From positions 47,161,002 to 47,225,001 of the forward strand of contig OZ035960.1 of NCBI GenBank assembly GCA_964034945.1: a DNA stretch of 64,000 bases, given 5' to 3'. Both the position numbers and the translations under genes were made by a program. How positions within the stretch are numbered: position 1 is the first letter of the stretch; each line of letters starts with the position of its first letter. The DNA is from Chrysopilus asiliformis (lineage: Eukaryota > Arthropoda > Insecta > Diptera > Rhagionidae). The notes beneath the pieces were generated by a model that worked only from the letters and a program-made list of their open reading frames with translations, did not search any database and had not been told where the DNA came from. Below are positions 10,852-22,763 of the stretch, one piece after another.

Positions 10852-11369
10852 AGCTGGATCCACATTACACGATGTACCGGGTACGAGGTACGAGGTTTCT
10901 GGTTTCCTCGTACATGGAACTGTATCCACACTGCACAGGGATTTGCTCATTCGTGTTTTGAGCTTCGTGATGAACGCTGACATATTGCTAGCAGTGGCGG
11001 CGGTTTTATGTGTAAAACAAAAATCAAAAATTAGCAAACGTAAAAAATGGCTCTCTAAATAATCTGTACTTTTTATTTTCCATACGCAAGGAAAACTTCG
11101 CTAAAGTTCAATAAATTCTAATACAAATTCTTTTGAAAATTACGAAAATCCGCCATTTCGAAATACCACTACGGCAATGGAAAACCCCGAATTGTTCCAT
11201 CCACACCTACGATGTTGCCATGTACGGGGTTACCACGTACGAGGAAATTCAAACAGCTTCTGATTTTACTCACTAGGTGAAACCATGTGTAAATTTCCCA
11301 TCCAAACACTCGATGTTCGGGGTACGTGCCAACCTCGTACCCCGTACATCGTGTAGTGTGGATCAAGCT
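10852..11369. mobile_element. PIF/Harbinger-like MITE, 518 bp
   Basis: TIR AGCTGGATCCACATTACACG continuing GATGTACCGGGTACGAGG. On the minus strand the other end reads AGCTTGATCCACACTACACG continuing similarly. Flanked by a 3-bp TAA at 10849-10851 and 11370-11372, matching the TWA target preference of PIF/Harbinger. GTACGAGG words and a TATCCACACTGCACAGGG copy recur inside. No transposase frame. Confidence 0.7.
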
Positions 11370-11372
11370 TAA

Positions 11373-12130
11373 TGCTGGTTTTTCCTAGAATAAATGGAAA
11401 AAGTATATTTGCGTTATCCTTACAGGTACTCCCGTTTCGAATTTTGAAAAAACGACCACCTATTTACTCTCCTTTTCCGCTCCTTTTTTTCGTTCGTGTT
11501 TACACGCAGATTTTTTAACGAATGCATTTTGGTTCCTTTTGGAATGCGCGAAAATATAATTCCACGATGACATTATCTCCATTGCTAAAACAATTATAAT
11601 CGGAAAACCAAACAAGAATTACAGTTGACAAAATATTTAAAACCATAGCAACGAAACGCATAGCCACGAAATACCTTACACACCAATCAGGCACTGTTCC
11701 GCCTTATTTTTTTGGTGGGAATTTCAGTTTTCGTTCGTCTTTTCCTATTGTCGTCCCCACAGTACCCCGCGCCATTCAACTTTAACGAAACGAACGAAAA
11801 CACGTCGCGTCTAAGCAGGCTCTTAGCGAGCACATATATGAGGTAAGATGAATCAGTGTGCAAATTTTCATGACAATTGGTTTTGTGGTTCGGGAGATAC
11901 TGTGATGAGTGAGTGAGTCACTGGCATTTAGCTATTATTTATTGGATTTTGGAATAAGTTCTTCGGTTTTTTTTGTCACAACAAGCTTTTTCAATCGCTT
12001 TGCAATTTTTTGATGATAGATTCTAAGACGCTCTGTAATCTTTCACATTGCTCTCAATTGTGGTCGTGTTTTGGTCGTCGGAAGTAGGTTTATCTTTTTT
12101 TAAAAATTTCGTTTCTTTTTTTAAAAAATT
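11373..12130. other. Repeat-poor stretch with scattered T5 words
   Basis: A short T5-like word group (TTATCCTTACAGGTACTCCC followed by TTTCGAATTTTGAAA) occurs at about 11415-11460 and again near 10655. The rest shows no coding frame, no TIR pair and no tandem structure that I can support. Confidence 0.4.
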
Positions 12131-12545
12131 TCGTATTTGATTAGTATCTTAATAATACCATCCGTTATCCTTACAGACTTCTTAATGTTAGAATCGGATT
12201 CGCCGATCCCCAAAGCCCCCAAATGTTAGCCTTACAGGATCTTTCGTTATTCTTATGTATTTTTTAATACCAGAATCGAATTCAGGGACCTCAAAACCCC
12301 CCAAAATAGATTTTTTGTCCGAAAAATTTGAGGAAAAAGATAATCACTTTATCCTTGCGAGATCTTTCCTTATCCTTACAAGGACAAAGTAGAGCATATA
12401 TAGTATTGTCATCGGACTTACGTATGTGTGTAAAATTACAAGTCAATCAGATGAATGGATGTGGGTCAAAATTGGATTGCAAGATTTGAATCTGACGGAC
12501 AAACAGACAAACAAACAAACACGAAGGCAAGTTAAATAAAAAAAG
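12130..12545 (+). repeat. T5 repeat copy
   Basis: TTTCGTATTTGATTAGTATC, ATCCGTTATCCTTACAGAC, TAGAATCGGATTCGCCGATC, then TCGGACTTACGTATGTGTG, GGATGTGGGTCAAAATTGG and TTGAATCTGACGGACAAACA, ending in a short (ACAA)n tract. Same order as 7130-7730. Confidence 0.75.
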
Positions 12546-13192
12546 GCCGCAGAACTTATTCCGAAAGCCAATATGTAGATAAGAAAATTTCAGATATTTA
12601 TTTAATTGTTCCACACGACTTGCTAAAATCTCCAAGAAACGTGAACACACACAGAGGCAACGAGTCTGCATATAATTATGATTTACATAAGAAAATACTT
12701 TTTTTTAACTTAATTTTCGCTTTAGCCATTTTACGTGCACAATTTATGCATTTGTTATAATTTCGTTTTATACTTGCCTGAATACTTGATTCTGAATGCA
12801 ACTCTTCTGGTTACACTTCAAATGAGAGTGAAACGTTGTCATTAAAATGTATGAAAAAAACTCTTCTTCACATATCAACTTAACGTGAGCTAAAACTAGT
12901 GTGGCATGTGAATAAGAAAAATTCTGGTTGTGTGCATATAAGAGAAGTGAAATATTCCGGGACGCATACAATACAAAGTGTGTAATTAATTTCCGTCAAG
13001 CTACTCAAAGGTGCACTTCACAATGGATATTCTCAAAAAGAATTCTCGTACGAAGTTAATATTCAAGATTCTGGCTTGTCGGTATTTGAACAATTCAACG
13101 ATACCAGAACAAACCTCTTTAACTTTAAGAAAGTTTATCAAAAATAAATTAATAATGGAATATTCAAAGTTTTACAAAATAAAATTTTATTT
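12546..13192. other. Unassigned region downstream of the small membrane-protein gene
   Basis: No gene supported. A plus-strand open frame at 13011-13223 (70 codons) overlaps the 3' exon of the minus-strand gene and has no domain signature, so it is left out. A stretch near 12840-13000 has moderate base composition and could be single copy. Confidence 0.35.
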
Positions 13193-15218
13193 CTATAAAT
13201 TAGTTGTAGTTTTATTGTCCTGAATATCAAAGTAACCATCAATCTCCTTGAGCATTTTTTCCTAAAACAAGAATTGTTTCACATTATAGCATCACAACTA
13301 TTGTAACTCAATTACAATCAGAGTAAAGTAGTATACAAATATTGCTATACTACTCTAATTCTCTTTGGAAAAGTTCATTAATCAGAAATTCATTTTACCT
13401 GCTGGGCTTGACGTAGTTGTTCACTATTCTTTTCCGACCTCTTAAGTAGGGTTCGACCCAATTGAACTGCTCCGAAAACCGCTGTTACGGCAACGAACAG
13501 CCAAAGTAATACTGATTTATGATCGAAATCGTCTATAGATACCATCAGATTCGCATGTTTGAAAGGCCGCCACGTTTGAAACTGGAAAAAAAAATTGTAA
13601 AAAGTATAAAATTTAATTTAAAAAAATGTTGTTTGTGAAAAGGAGTTTTTATTAAATTGTTATATCATGTATTACGAAAATGATTACGAAAATGAGTCGC
13701 ACGGATTTCCTAATTTATTGTTATGGAATTAATTTTATTAGTTAAATACAGGATTGAACCGTGCAGATCTGTAAAAAAATCATAGTATTATCCATTTAGC
13801 GGTTGGATGATACCTTCCTTACATAATTAAACCTCATAGGATGAAAAACTAGATATTTATGTTGAGTTTTTAATTATAAAACAGAGAAAAGCTACAATTG
13901 CCGGCGACCAAGCGTCAAATACTCTATACGATGACAGACAAAATGTTTATTTGAAAAATTCATTTGTATAGGAGAGGGCAAACTAGTGGATTTTGATGTA
14001 CTGATCGGTTATGTAAAATTATATTCTAAACACATTTGATCTTTATAAAATTTTCGATGCGATGCACAATTTTCGAGAAAATAGGACAAAAAGTATCCCA
14101 TTTGTATGGGAGAGGGGAAACAGTGGTCCGATTGGATTATAATGTATGGATCGGTTATGTAAAATCCTATTCTAAACACATTTTGTCTTAATAAATTTTT
14201 CCATATTACTCGCCGTTTTCGAGAAAATCACAAAAAAATGTTTCGTTTCTATGGGAGAAGGGGGAAGAAATGGTCCAATTTTACACGTGCAAGAACTTAG
14301 CCTAGTCGTTTACGAGAAACGAGAAACGTGACTATATAAAATTTCAAGTCTGTACCTCAATCCTTTCGAAAGTTATGGTGTTCACAGACCAACAGACGGA
14401 CGGAGAGACACACGGACGGGCAAACAGACGGACAGACATGCGGAAATCAAAATTTTTGGATCTCAAACTGGATCTCAAACATGGTGTAGTTCATTTTTGT
14501 GTCGATGAATGGTTCGATGCGCTACAAACGATATACTAAATATAATAATACTCCTATAGGATATATCATATAGAGTATAAAAATTATTGAAAACTCGATA
14601 ACTAATTGGGGTAGAAAGTTTAAATTTGGCACAGAATAGGCTTTTATCAAATGGTTAAACCCCGTGTGAAAATGGCAAAAATTGAACCACTTGGGACATT
14701 TTTTTGTTATTTTCTCGAAAACGATTTATTTTTTCCAAAAAAATTGTTTAGACAAAACATACATCAAAATTCAATCGGACCACTCCTTTCCCCTCTCGCA
14801 AACAAATGAAAAACATTTCAAGAAGGGTTCTGTTTTTTTTCAAAACTGCGTGAATTCACCTACGACTCAGTAGAGGTACCTCTAATGGTGTTGGTTTTTC
14901 TCCACCGGTGAATGTAAAAGTGAAGATTAAGTGAATCATTATTGAATATTAGGTCCAAAAATTCAAAAACGGCAAAGATTGAACCACTCCCCATTCAAAT
15001 AGAAAAAGTTTTTTTTTCCAAAATGAAAACGATAATTACATTCAGGGTATTCACAGTCCTCTTTTAATTTTGGGTATTCGGTGTTTTCGGTAATATTAAA
15101 AGATTGAAAATATTCTGCTGTGAATATCCCACAGCAAAGATTTGAGAACAGCGCTTTTATTGGGTACGTGACCAAATCATGAACTGCGAATTTGATTGTC
15201 ACATACCTTTAAATCCAT
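13193..15218 (-). CDS. Small single-pass membrane protein, 87 aa, three exons
   Basis: Minus-strand coding exons are 15218-15207 (MDLK, only 12 nt), 13581-13399 and 13261-13193. Each joins in phase 0 at GT-AG sites (donor AAG|GTATGT, acceptor TTCCAG, donor CAG|GTAAAA, acceptor TTTTAG). The 87-residue product starts MDLKFQTWRPFKHANLMV. It has one hydrophobic span at about residues 28-46 (VLLWLFVAVTAVFGAVQLG), then a basic, helical, Gln/Glu-rich tail (RTLLKRSEKNSEQLRQAQQ), and ends KTTTNL. A tail-anchored-like or type II/III small membrane protein is plausible. I do not recognise the family. Intron 1 (13582-15206) has filled with T1 and T3 repeats; intron 2 is 137 nt. The 12-nt first exon is the least certain part; exons 2 and 3 are firm because frame and splice sites agree. 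Confidence 0.72.
13800..14582 (+). repeat. T1 repeat copy with short GACAGACG tract
   Basis: A T3-like head (GATGATACCTTCCTTACATA) is followed by the T1 body: GAAAAGCTACAATTGCCGGC, CAAATACTCTATACGATGAC, two TTTGTATGGGAGAGGG-type blocks with CGATTGGATTTTGATG relatives, and GTTATGGTGTTCACAGACC. Then come a short run of ACGGACGG/ACAGACGG units (14393-14440), CGCTACAAACGATATACTAA and the end ATATCATATAGAGTATAAA. It lies in intron 1 of the small membrane-protein gene, antisense to it. Confidence 0.75.
14585..14835 (+). repeat. T3 repeat copy
   Basis: ATTGAAAACTCGATAACTAA, TTTGGCACAGAATAGGC, AAAATGGCAAAAATTGAACC, TTATTTTCTCGAAAACGA and ACATCAAAATTCAATCGGAC. It directly abuts the T1 copy upstream. 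T1 and T3 may be parts of one longer family. Confidence 0.6.
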
Positions 15219-15534
15219 GTTTGATGTATTCTTTTGAATTTCTATTGTGGCAACGGCTATCAAAATTGAAAAAATTTGCATCAGTCCGATGAGATTAACA
15301 AAAAACCAGCGAGAAAATTTGACAACTAAAAACATTACTAGCGCCACTCGCGGTTGATTCTTGATACCGAATACCCGGGCCGGAAAACACGACTCAAGGC
15401 ATGTCTACAATTACCGAATCCGGTAATTCATTTTTACATGAACCAAGTTACCGGTAAAAATCTGTTAAATTTGACTGAATTACCGAGCGGTAGAATTACT
15501 CGCAATTTAAAAGAGGACTGTGAATACCCTGATT
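15219..15534. other. Upstream flank of the small membrane-protein gene
   Basis: Probable 5' untranslated region and promoter side of the minus-strand gene that starts at 15218. No clear TATA box or Inr was picked out. A pair of related blocks reading GAGGACTGTGAATACCCTGA (near 15513) and its inverse at about 15047-15065 suggests a further inverted repeat around the start exon. Not characterised. Confidence 0.3.
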
Positions 15535-15790
15535 ATTCTAACCGGACCTTTCGTTACCCTTACAGATTTCTTAATGTCAGAATCGCAGTCAGCGATCCAA
15601 AAACCCCAAATGAGTTTTTTTCCGGAAAATTCGAGGAAATTGATAACCACGTTACCCTTACAGGTCCTCCCCTTATCTTTACAGGTGGAAGTGGGTCAAA
15701 ATTAAATTGCAAAATTTAAATCCGACAGACAGCCAAAAGAAAGAATAAACAAATACGAAGACAAGCTAAATAAAAGCTTTCAAGAAAAAT
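15535..15790 (+). repeat. T5 repeat copy
   Basis: CTTTCGTTACCCTTACAGAT, TAATGTCAGAATCGCAGTC, GATAACCACGTTACCCTTAC, GTGGGTCAAAATTAAATTGC and AAATCCGACAGACAG. This matches T5 with its GGATAA words partly changed to GGGTAA. Confidence 0.65.
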
Positions 15791-16335
15791 CTAAAGACAA
15801 AAGTGTGTAGAAAATTATTTTACACAACAAATGGAGTTGAAATCTTTGCTCCGCACGACCACGAGACATATTACGATCGACTCAAATCTCTCCTCTGTCG
15901 ATCGGAGTATGTATCAGAATCGTGCAGGGATCCGGTCTAATTTCCATTTTTCAAGTGATTTTTTTATATCTAAATGATTTTCAAGTGATTTTAAAACTAT
16001 TCCTTTAGCTGAAGCCACCAACTCTCATTTGCTCACGTGCGGCATAAATGTGAAAAAACATATGATGGAAACTATTTTCACTTTACTGTATATTAAAGAT
16101 ACATTCGGTTCAAAGATCATTTTATTAAGAGCTTTCCTTACAAATTACCAGATAAAAAGCGGTTTTACTACTTGTGAACAAGATTATAAGGCGTGAAAAA
16201 CATTGACGCCTTAGCTTAAATTAATCTGACAAATTGGACAAATCAAAAAAGAAATTACTAACTAAATTTCGATACTACTGAGTTTGAGATGAAAACTCAA
16301 TAACTCGAAAACTGGCAAAGACATTATCCAAGTAA
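15791..16335. other. Spacer between two minus-strand genes
   Basis: Spacer between the LRR gene's last exon (16336) and the 5' side of the small membrane-protein gene. A CGACTCAAATCTCTCCTCTG / GTCGATCGGAGTATG block near 15870-15910 resembles the end of T3 copies. Nothing else supported. Confidence 0.35.
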
Positions 16336-19300
16336 TTAGAAAAATTTGAATGTCAACTGGAATATTAACACACTCAACTGCAATAATTTCAAGTAGGTAT
16401 AGATTTAAAATTCGCAAAGTTTCCTTAAGTGAGCATCAATCAATATTGAGATAATTTTTATATTGAATTGGGAAGGAATGGTAAATGACATCAAGAAGAA
16501 GATGAAAAATAAACAGGAGAAAAAGATGCGAAAGATAAATTCGATTTACCTGAATAATCTCCTCGACTCCATTTGTACCTTTCCCCTCTAGCATAAGTAT
16601 GCTACGGTGTGTCGAATTATCATAGCAATCGATTCCCGGTATAGATAAAATATGTTCTCTTGATTTAATTATGTAATTGCTGCCAAAACGAATCGTGGAC
16701 GGTGCTCGTAACATTTCAGTTATTAGCCATTTACAATCCCATGGATTATCCATTAGATCGACTTCGGTTAAATCGTATAAAATTGACAAATTTAGCCATC
16801 TATATGAATTATTCGTTAAATCTAGATATTCAACATTCGGTTGTAAATTTAAAAAGTTATCCCGATGTAATTTGTTAAAAGATAAGTCGAGCTCCTTTAA
16901 TTTTTTCAGCTGCTCGAACATGGTTGAATCAATATCATCGAGATCGTTACGCGATAGATTTATATATTCCACTTGAGGGAATAATTCAAATATTCCGGAC
17001 GGTAGGAATGTCAGATTGTTAGCAGACAAGTCAAAGTGTTTTATGTTATTCAAATCCCGAAATCCTAGTGGATCAATATTCTCGATGTAGTTGTGACTGG
17101 CATTGAGTACCTGAAAATATATTTTATATAAGTATTTATGTCTGTGTATAGTATGGTTGAATTTAGAAATAAATACTAATAGATAGATTCGAGCACTTAC
17201 TAAATATTTATCATGTTTCATCTATACTAATACTTATCTTATAGTGATTACATTACAGTCAAACTCGCATAAAAGCACTTTGTGTAATGTAGTTTCAAAA
17301 ATCTATAGGTCCATATTTCCCTCAGCTATTTTGAGGCTATATCGTTAATTTCTTGTATAGTACGTTTTCAATATATGAGAATCATATAAAAGTATTGTAT
17401 ATCAGATTTAGTATAGGGCTTGTAACGGATCGAAACAATCGTCGAACACAAAAATGAACTAAACAAGGGTGTTTGGGATGACCAAATATTTTGAGTTCCG
17501 CATGTCCGTCTGTCTGTCAGTCTGTCTGTCCGTCTGTCTGTCCGTCTGTCTGTCCGTCTGTCTGTCCGTCTGTCTGTCCGTCTGTCCGTCTGTCTGTCCG
17601 TCTGTCTGTCCGTCTGTCCGTCTGTCCGTCTGTCCGTCTGTCCGTCTGTCCGTCTGTCTGTTCGTCTGTCTGTCCGTCTGTCTGTCTGTCCACCTGGTTT
17701 GTCTGTCTGTCCGTCTGTCTGTATGTCCACCTGTTTGTCTGTCTGTCCACCTGTTTGTCTGTCTGTCCGTCTGACTGTCTGTCCACCTGTTTGTATGTCT
17801 GTCCGTCTGACTGTCTGTCCACCTGTTTGTCTGTCTGTCCGTCTGTCTGTCTGTCCACCTGTTCGTCTGTCTGTCCGGCTGTCTGTCCGTCTGTCTGTCC
17901 GTCTGTCCGTCTGTCTGTCCATTTGTCCGTCTGTCTGTCTGTTCGTCTGCATGTCTATCTGTCTGTCCGTCTGTCTGTCCGTGAACCCCATAACTTTCGA
18001 AAGGATTGAGCTAAAGACCAAAAGTTTAAGTCTGCGAGTTCCATAAAAAGGAAGGCTAAGTTCTTGAACGGACAAAATCGGACTATTTCCCTCTCCTCCA
18101 TACGAACGAAACCGTTTTTTGCACTTTTGTCTACAACAGTAAGTCTTATCAAAAGAATTATAGAGGCAAAATGTATTTAAAACAAAATTTTACATAACTC
18201 TTGCATACATCAAAGTTCAATTGTTTCTGTTAATTTTTTTCTTTTTAAAAACTTTTATTAAAAGTAGGATATTCGCTAGTGTTTTCACTGCTTTGTCTTT
18301 GGATAAGGGAAGGTCCTGTAAGGATATCGTGTTTATGTTTTCCTCAAATTTTCGGGAAAAAAAATCTCATTTGGGGTTTTTGAGGTCGCTGACTACGATT
18401 CCGATGTTAAGAAGTCTGTAAGGATAACGGAAGGCCCTGTTATGATAAATTATCCTTTTCATTTTGGATTTTTAGTCATACTAATCAAATACAAAATGAC
18501 TAATAAGGATAAAAATAAAAAAAATAAAAATATTTTTTTTTAAAAATTTTTTTTTTTTAAAATGCGCTAAAAAGAAAAAAATAATTTTTTGGGCACAGTG
18601 TTTCAGAAATAAAAGCGAGATAAGAGCATAAAAAATAAAATAAAGTAAAAATTTATCTCGGTTTTGTTTCTGATACACTTATTTCTGATCTATCGGTTTA
18701 AGACGCCTGGATATAAGATATTTCGATAGACGAAGCTCAGTATTTTGTTTTCGATATACGCCAACAAAAATTCGATTTACTTAGCAAAAAAAAAAATTCT
18801 TTTTTAAATAAATTTCAAAACTTTGAACTTTTAATCTATTTTAAATTCTAATATTATTCAGAATTTTTGAGCTTAATCATTTCTACAATGTAAAACATAA
18901 TTAAAGCTTTGCCAATTTTACAATTATTGAAAAATTTCAATAAAAAAATTATTGAAATGGTGATTTAAGTGAACGGCGAACAGTTGTATCAAAATTCCAC
19001 TTTGAAGTCAATCTTTTCAATAAGATTTTTAAAAAAATTTTCTAATCGGATTTTGGTGTATGGGAGTTTTATGTAGAATCATATCCTAAATAACTTTTGT
19101 TCTTGGACTTTTTTGATAAGATGCACCGTTTTTGAGATATTCACAAAAAAACGTTTTCGTTCGTATGGGGGGTACCCCCCCTAATGGTCCAGTTTTGCCC
19201 ATTAACGAATTTAGCCTCTCATTTTACGAAAAACGAATCTGCGTAAAATTTTAAGTCTCTAGCTCAATCTGTGTGCCCTCAATTCACGCCACAGACGGAC

Positions 19301-22300
19301 GGACATGCAAAATTCAATTTTTTTTATTTTTTTTTCAATTTTTTTATCTTTGGTTTCACCATACGGGTATTAAAAAATGTGAATTATTTTAATTTTCCCC
19401 ACCAGAAACATCGTAATTCGAGGTAAGCCTGTACAATAATATTTACGGTACGATAAAAACTTCTCAGCCTGGAAAAAAACTATAGCAATTTTTAATTCTT
19501 TTTGTTGTCCCCGGCGCCGGAAGACGTTATCGGTAGAGTGATTTACGAATCAGAGCTTTTCAGAGTGACTCAATTGTTAGCTAGATATTTCTGACTTTGC
19601 TTCGAAAAGATAAAATTCGAAATCTCACACTCCCCTTAATCATTCTGGAATTTTGGCATGGCCAAATACATAAAGGTATCCCTCGAGTTACGCGGTTAAT
19701 TGGTTCCGCGTAAGTCGAAACCGCGTAACTCAAGTACCGCGTGACTCGAGGGATACCTGTACAAGATCTAATATAGGGTAAGTCACGGATAGATGCCCCA
19801 CTGGGATAGATGCCTCACTGTTAAAAACTGGTACTTAAGGAAACAAAACGTAACATGTCACATTCTACATATGAAGTGTTTGCTCAATGAAACTTCAGTG
19901 CGTTGTTAAAATTCGCGAGAGTCGGGCGTGTTGCGGGATAATTGGCCATTTTTGTTTTCGAACAAGGGAAAACTCCAAAAACTTATTTTGAGCTGCACAA
20001 AAACTCTTGGAACTTTTGCTTAAAGAAGTATGTATATATTTTTTTATTTTTTATGTGTCAAATGGAGTGTTTAGTGTTTGTGAAGAAAATTTTTTTTTCT
20101 TTTTATCCACATTTAATTTATTAAATAATTGGGGCATCTATCCGGTATGAAAAGGATAGACGCCTTCTTTTTTAAAGGGATAATTGACCTTAGGGGCAAA
20201 TTAACTCTAGGTAATAACATATACCTATTTGCTTTCCCACATTCATTGAAAATATTTACTTATTTATTATAGGTAAACATCCCATCCTTGGATTCGAAAT
20301 TAAAAACGGCCCGTGCGTCATATTCAGAAATTAGAGGGCGTTGGATTTCCTCCCGAAAGACACTGAATTTTGTTATTTTTTTCTTTATTATGTTATTTAA
20401 TGAAATTTTTTTATATTGCAGTATGTGTATATTGGATAGACATATATGTATGTAAATGAATTAAAATGCATGATAAAATTTTATTATAACTTAATAAAAT
20501 GTTTTTTTTTCCTCAAAGGCATCTATCCCACATGCACATTTGTCATGTTGGGCGTCTATCCCATAGGTTGGGCATCTATCCCAAAAAGTAGGGACTAACA
20601 AAAACAGTTTTATCACAGTAAAAATAAAATATAATGTAAGTTTTTTTCGGCTGAAATTGTAGATAAATGTTAAGACTAATATTTAAAAAAAAAATAAAAA
20701 TCGAAAATGCCTTTCTTCATTGTGAAATATGGCAAAGTCAAAATGTGGGGCATCTATCCGTGAGTTACCCTACTCCTATTAGGTTAGCTTCAGGTGAGAT
20801 GAGGGTTCTGCCGTTTCTGTATGGGTGAGAAACACAATACGGTTGATAGTTTTACCAAAATTTGTTTTTCAGGTTATACTGTATCTTGTAATAGTCTTAT
20901 GGTATGCCATTTCAATGTTCAGTATTTGAAATTCCACTCCGGTATTCAACAATGTTGATTTACTCGGAACTAACTCTAGCAGCTACAAAGTTTAACATAA
21001 ACAGCACAGATACAAATTATATTAGGGAAAACTACTCTTATAGATATAATGCAGGTTAATAGATTACCTAGAACTATATTCCAAGACACAACTTAAAATA
21101 ATATATTTATCTGTTAAGTTATCTACAAATCCATCTTTAAATCCATAACATAATCGAAAAAGATAGTTGTAAAACTTTAATAACTGCAGGCATTGTTCGC
21201 TATGCGGTAATCCAATGGAATTTCTAAAACTATATTCATGCTCCACAATAAGTTTTGTTTATATTTCGATGCTATTTCGTGTCTTGAAGTTTCTCAATCC
21301 TCTTGTAGTAAGAACTTAAGTCATATTAAGGCAAGTTTAAAATGCCTGCAGCGTATTTCAAACGATTTTATGATTGAGAAAAATTTGATTCCCAGAATGC
21401 GACAAAATGAAAATGGTTTCTGAAATTGCAACGAGTTCGATTAAATTTGAACATAAATATTTGATTAAATTTTGGTTCCAACAAAAATTTAAGTATTTTC
21501 AACCATTTTTACTTATTTATGGAAGTATTAAAGTTTCTGCTAAAAAAACGGAAAACTTTAAGATTTGTTCAAATAACGAATGCAATGTGCAATTTTGCAA
21601 TTAAGTGGTTGGAATATGATGCGGATTTAAGTAAATTCAAAATAGCTGATAGCTTATTGAGAGATACTTAATTATTAAATGTAATGTTAGCTTTCAATTA
21701 GTTTGATGAATCCTTAAATCGACTATGAATCTTAACGCTTCGAGTGATGCACATCAAAAACGATATGGAAAGCAACTTTAAAGGTAAGTACGTGAATTAA
21801 TTAGAGTGATATCTGGATATTTGAACGAGTTTTTTAAACATCATTTGCATCATTAGCCGTGAAAAACTTTTAAGAATTTTGCAATATGCAAAATTTTCAA
21901 TTTATAATTTTGGTTTTATAAATATTAAAAGTTTTTACTTTCCTCTTCTATAGAGGGAAAGTATTGTATTTATGACGGAGACCGACTCGAGAACGGGGGT
22001 AGATAGAAACTTTCTAGGAGTGGTATTCCGTAACTTGTTTCAAGCGTTTGTTTCGAGTTAGAAGAAAAAGTAATATTCGCTGTCTTTGTTCCGATCAAGA
22101 TAAATGACAGGGCGAAACAGAGATAGCGAATACTACTTTTACTTCTAACTCGAAACAAACGCTTGAAACAAGTTACGGAATATCACTCCAGTATGAAATC
22201 TGTTTCAGGCAAAATTATGACGATGCCCGTGCAACTGTCTGTCGTTCTGTCCGGTTTACGTATCTTAAATAACCAGAGAACCTGTTGAACAAGCAACTTG

Positions 22301-22732
22301 AAATTTTTTGAAAATTAAGTTTAACTAAAATCGTAGTTTTCAATCAAGTTTTGGAAAAGTAAATAAAGGGTACCTCCCATAAAATTTTTCTTACAGTTTT
22401 TTTTTTTGGAAAATTTTTGAAACCTTACTCTTTTATGAAAAAATTCAGATCACAAAATTTAAAGAAAATAATATTTTCTACATTTTTCGCTTTAACAGTT
22501 TTTACGTCGGTTCTCAACAGATTTGAAAAAAATCAAGTTTTTTTGAAAATTTCTCGAAAGCTATGCACTATTATGCAAAAATGCGTAAAACCAAATTCAA
22601 AGAAAGTAAAATTTTCAGCATTTTTTCCTATAAAAGGGTTTACATATATTCAACGGTTCTCGAGATATTAGAAAACATAACAAAAGCTATAATTGCCAAT
22701 CTGGCCATCACAATCTGGCCAATCTGTCCGTC

Positions 22733-22763
<31 letters not shown>

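Noticed and set aside
13011..13223. 70-codon plus-strand frame
   Set aside because: Overlaps the 3' exon of a better supported minus-strand spliced gene and has no signature.
17368..18075. DRQTDRRTD and CLSVCPSV frames on both strands
   Set aside because: Product of the T1 tandem GTCCGTCT tract in a dispersed repeat; frames exist on both strands at once.
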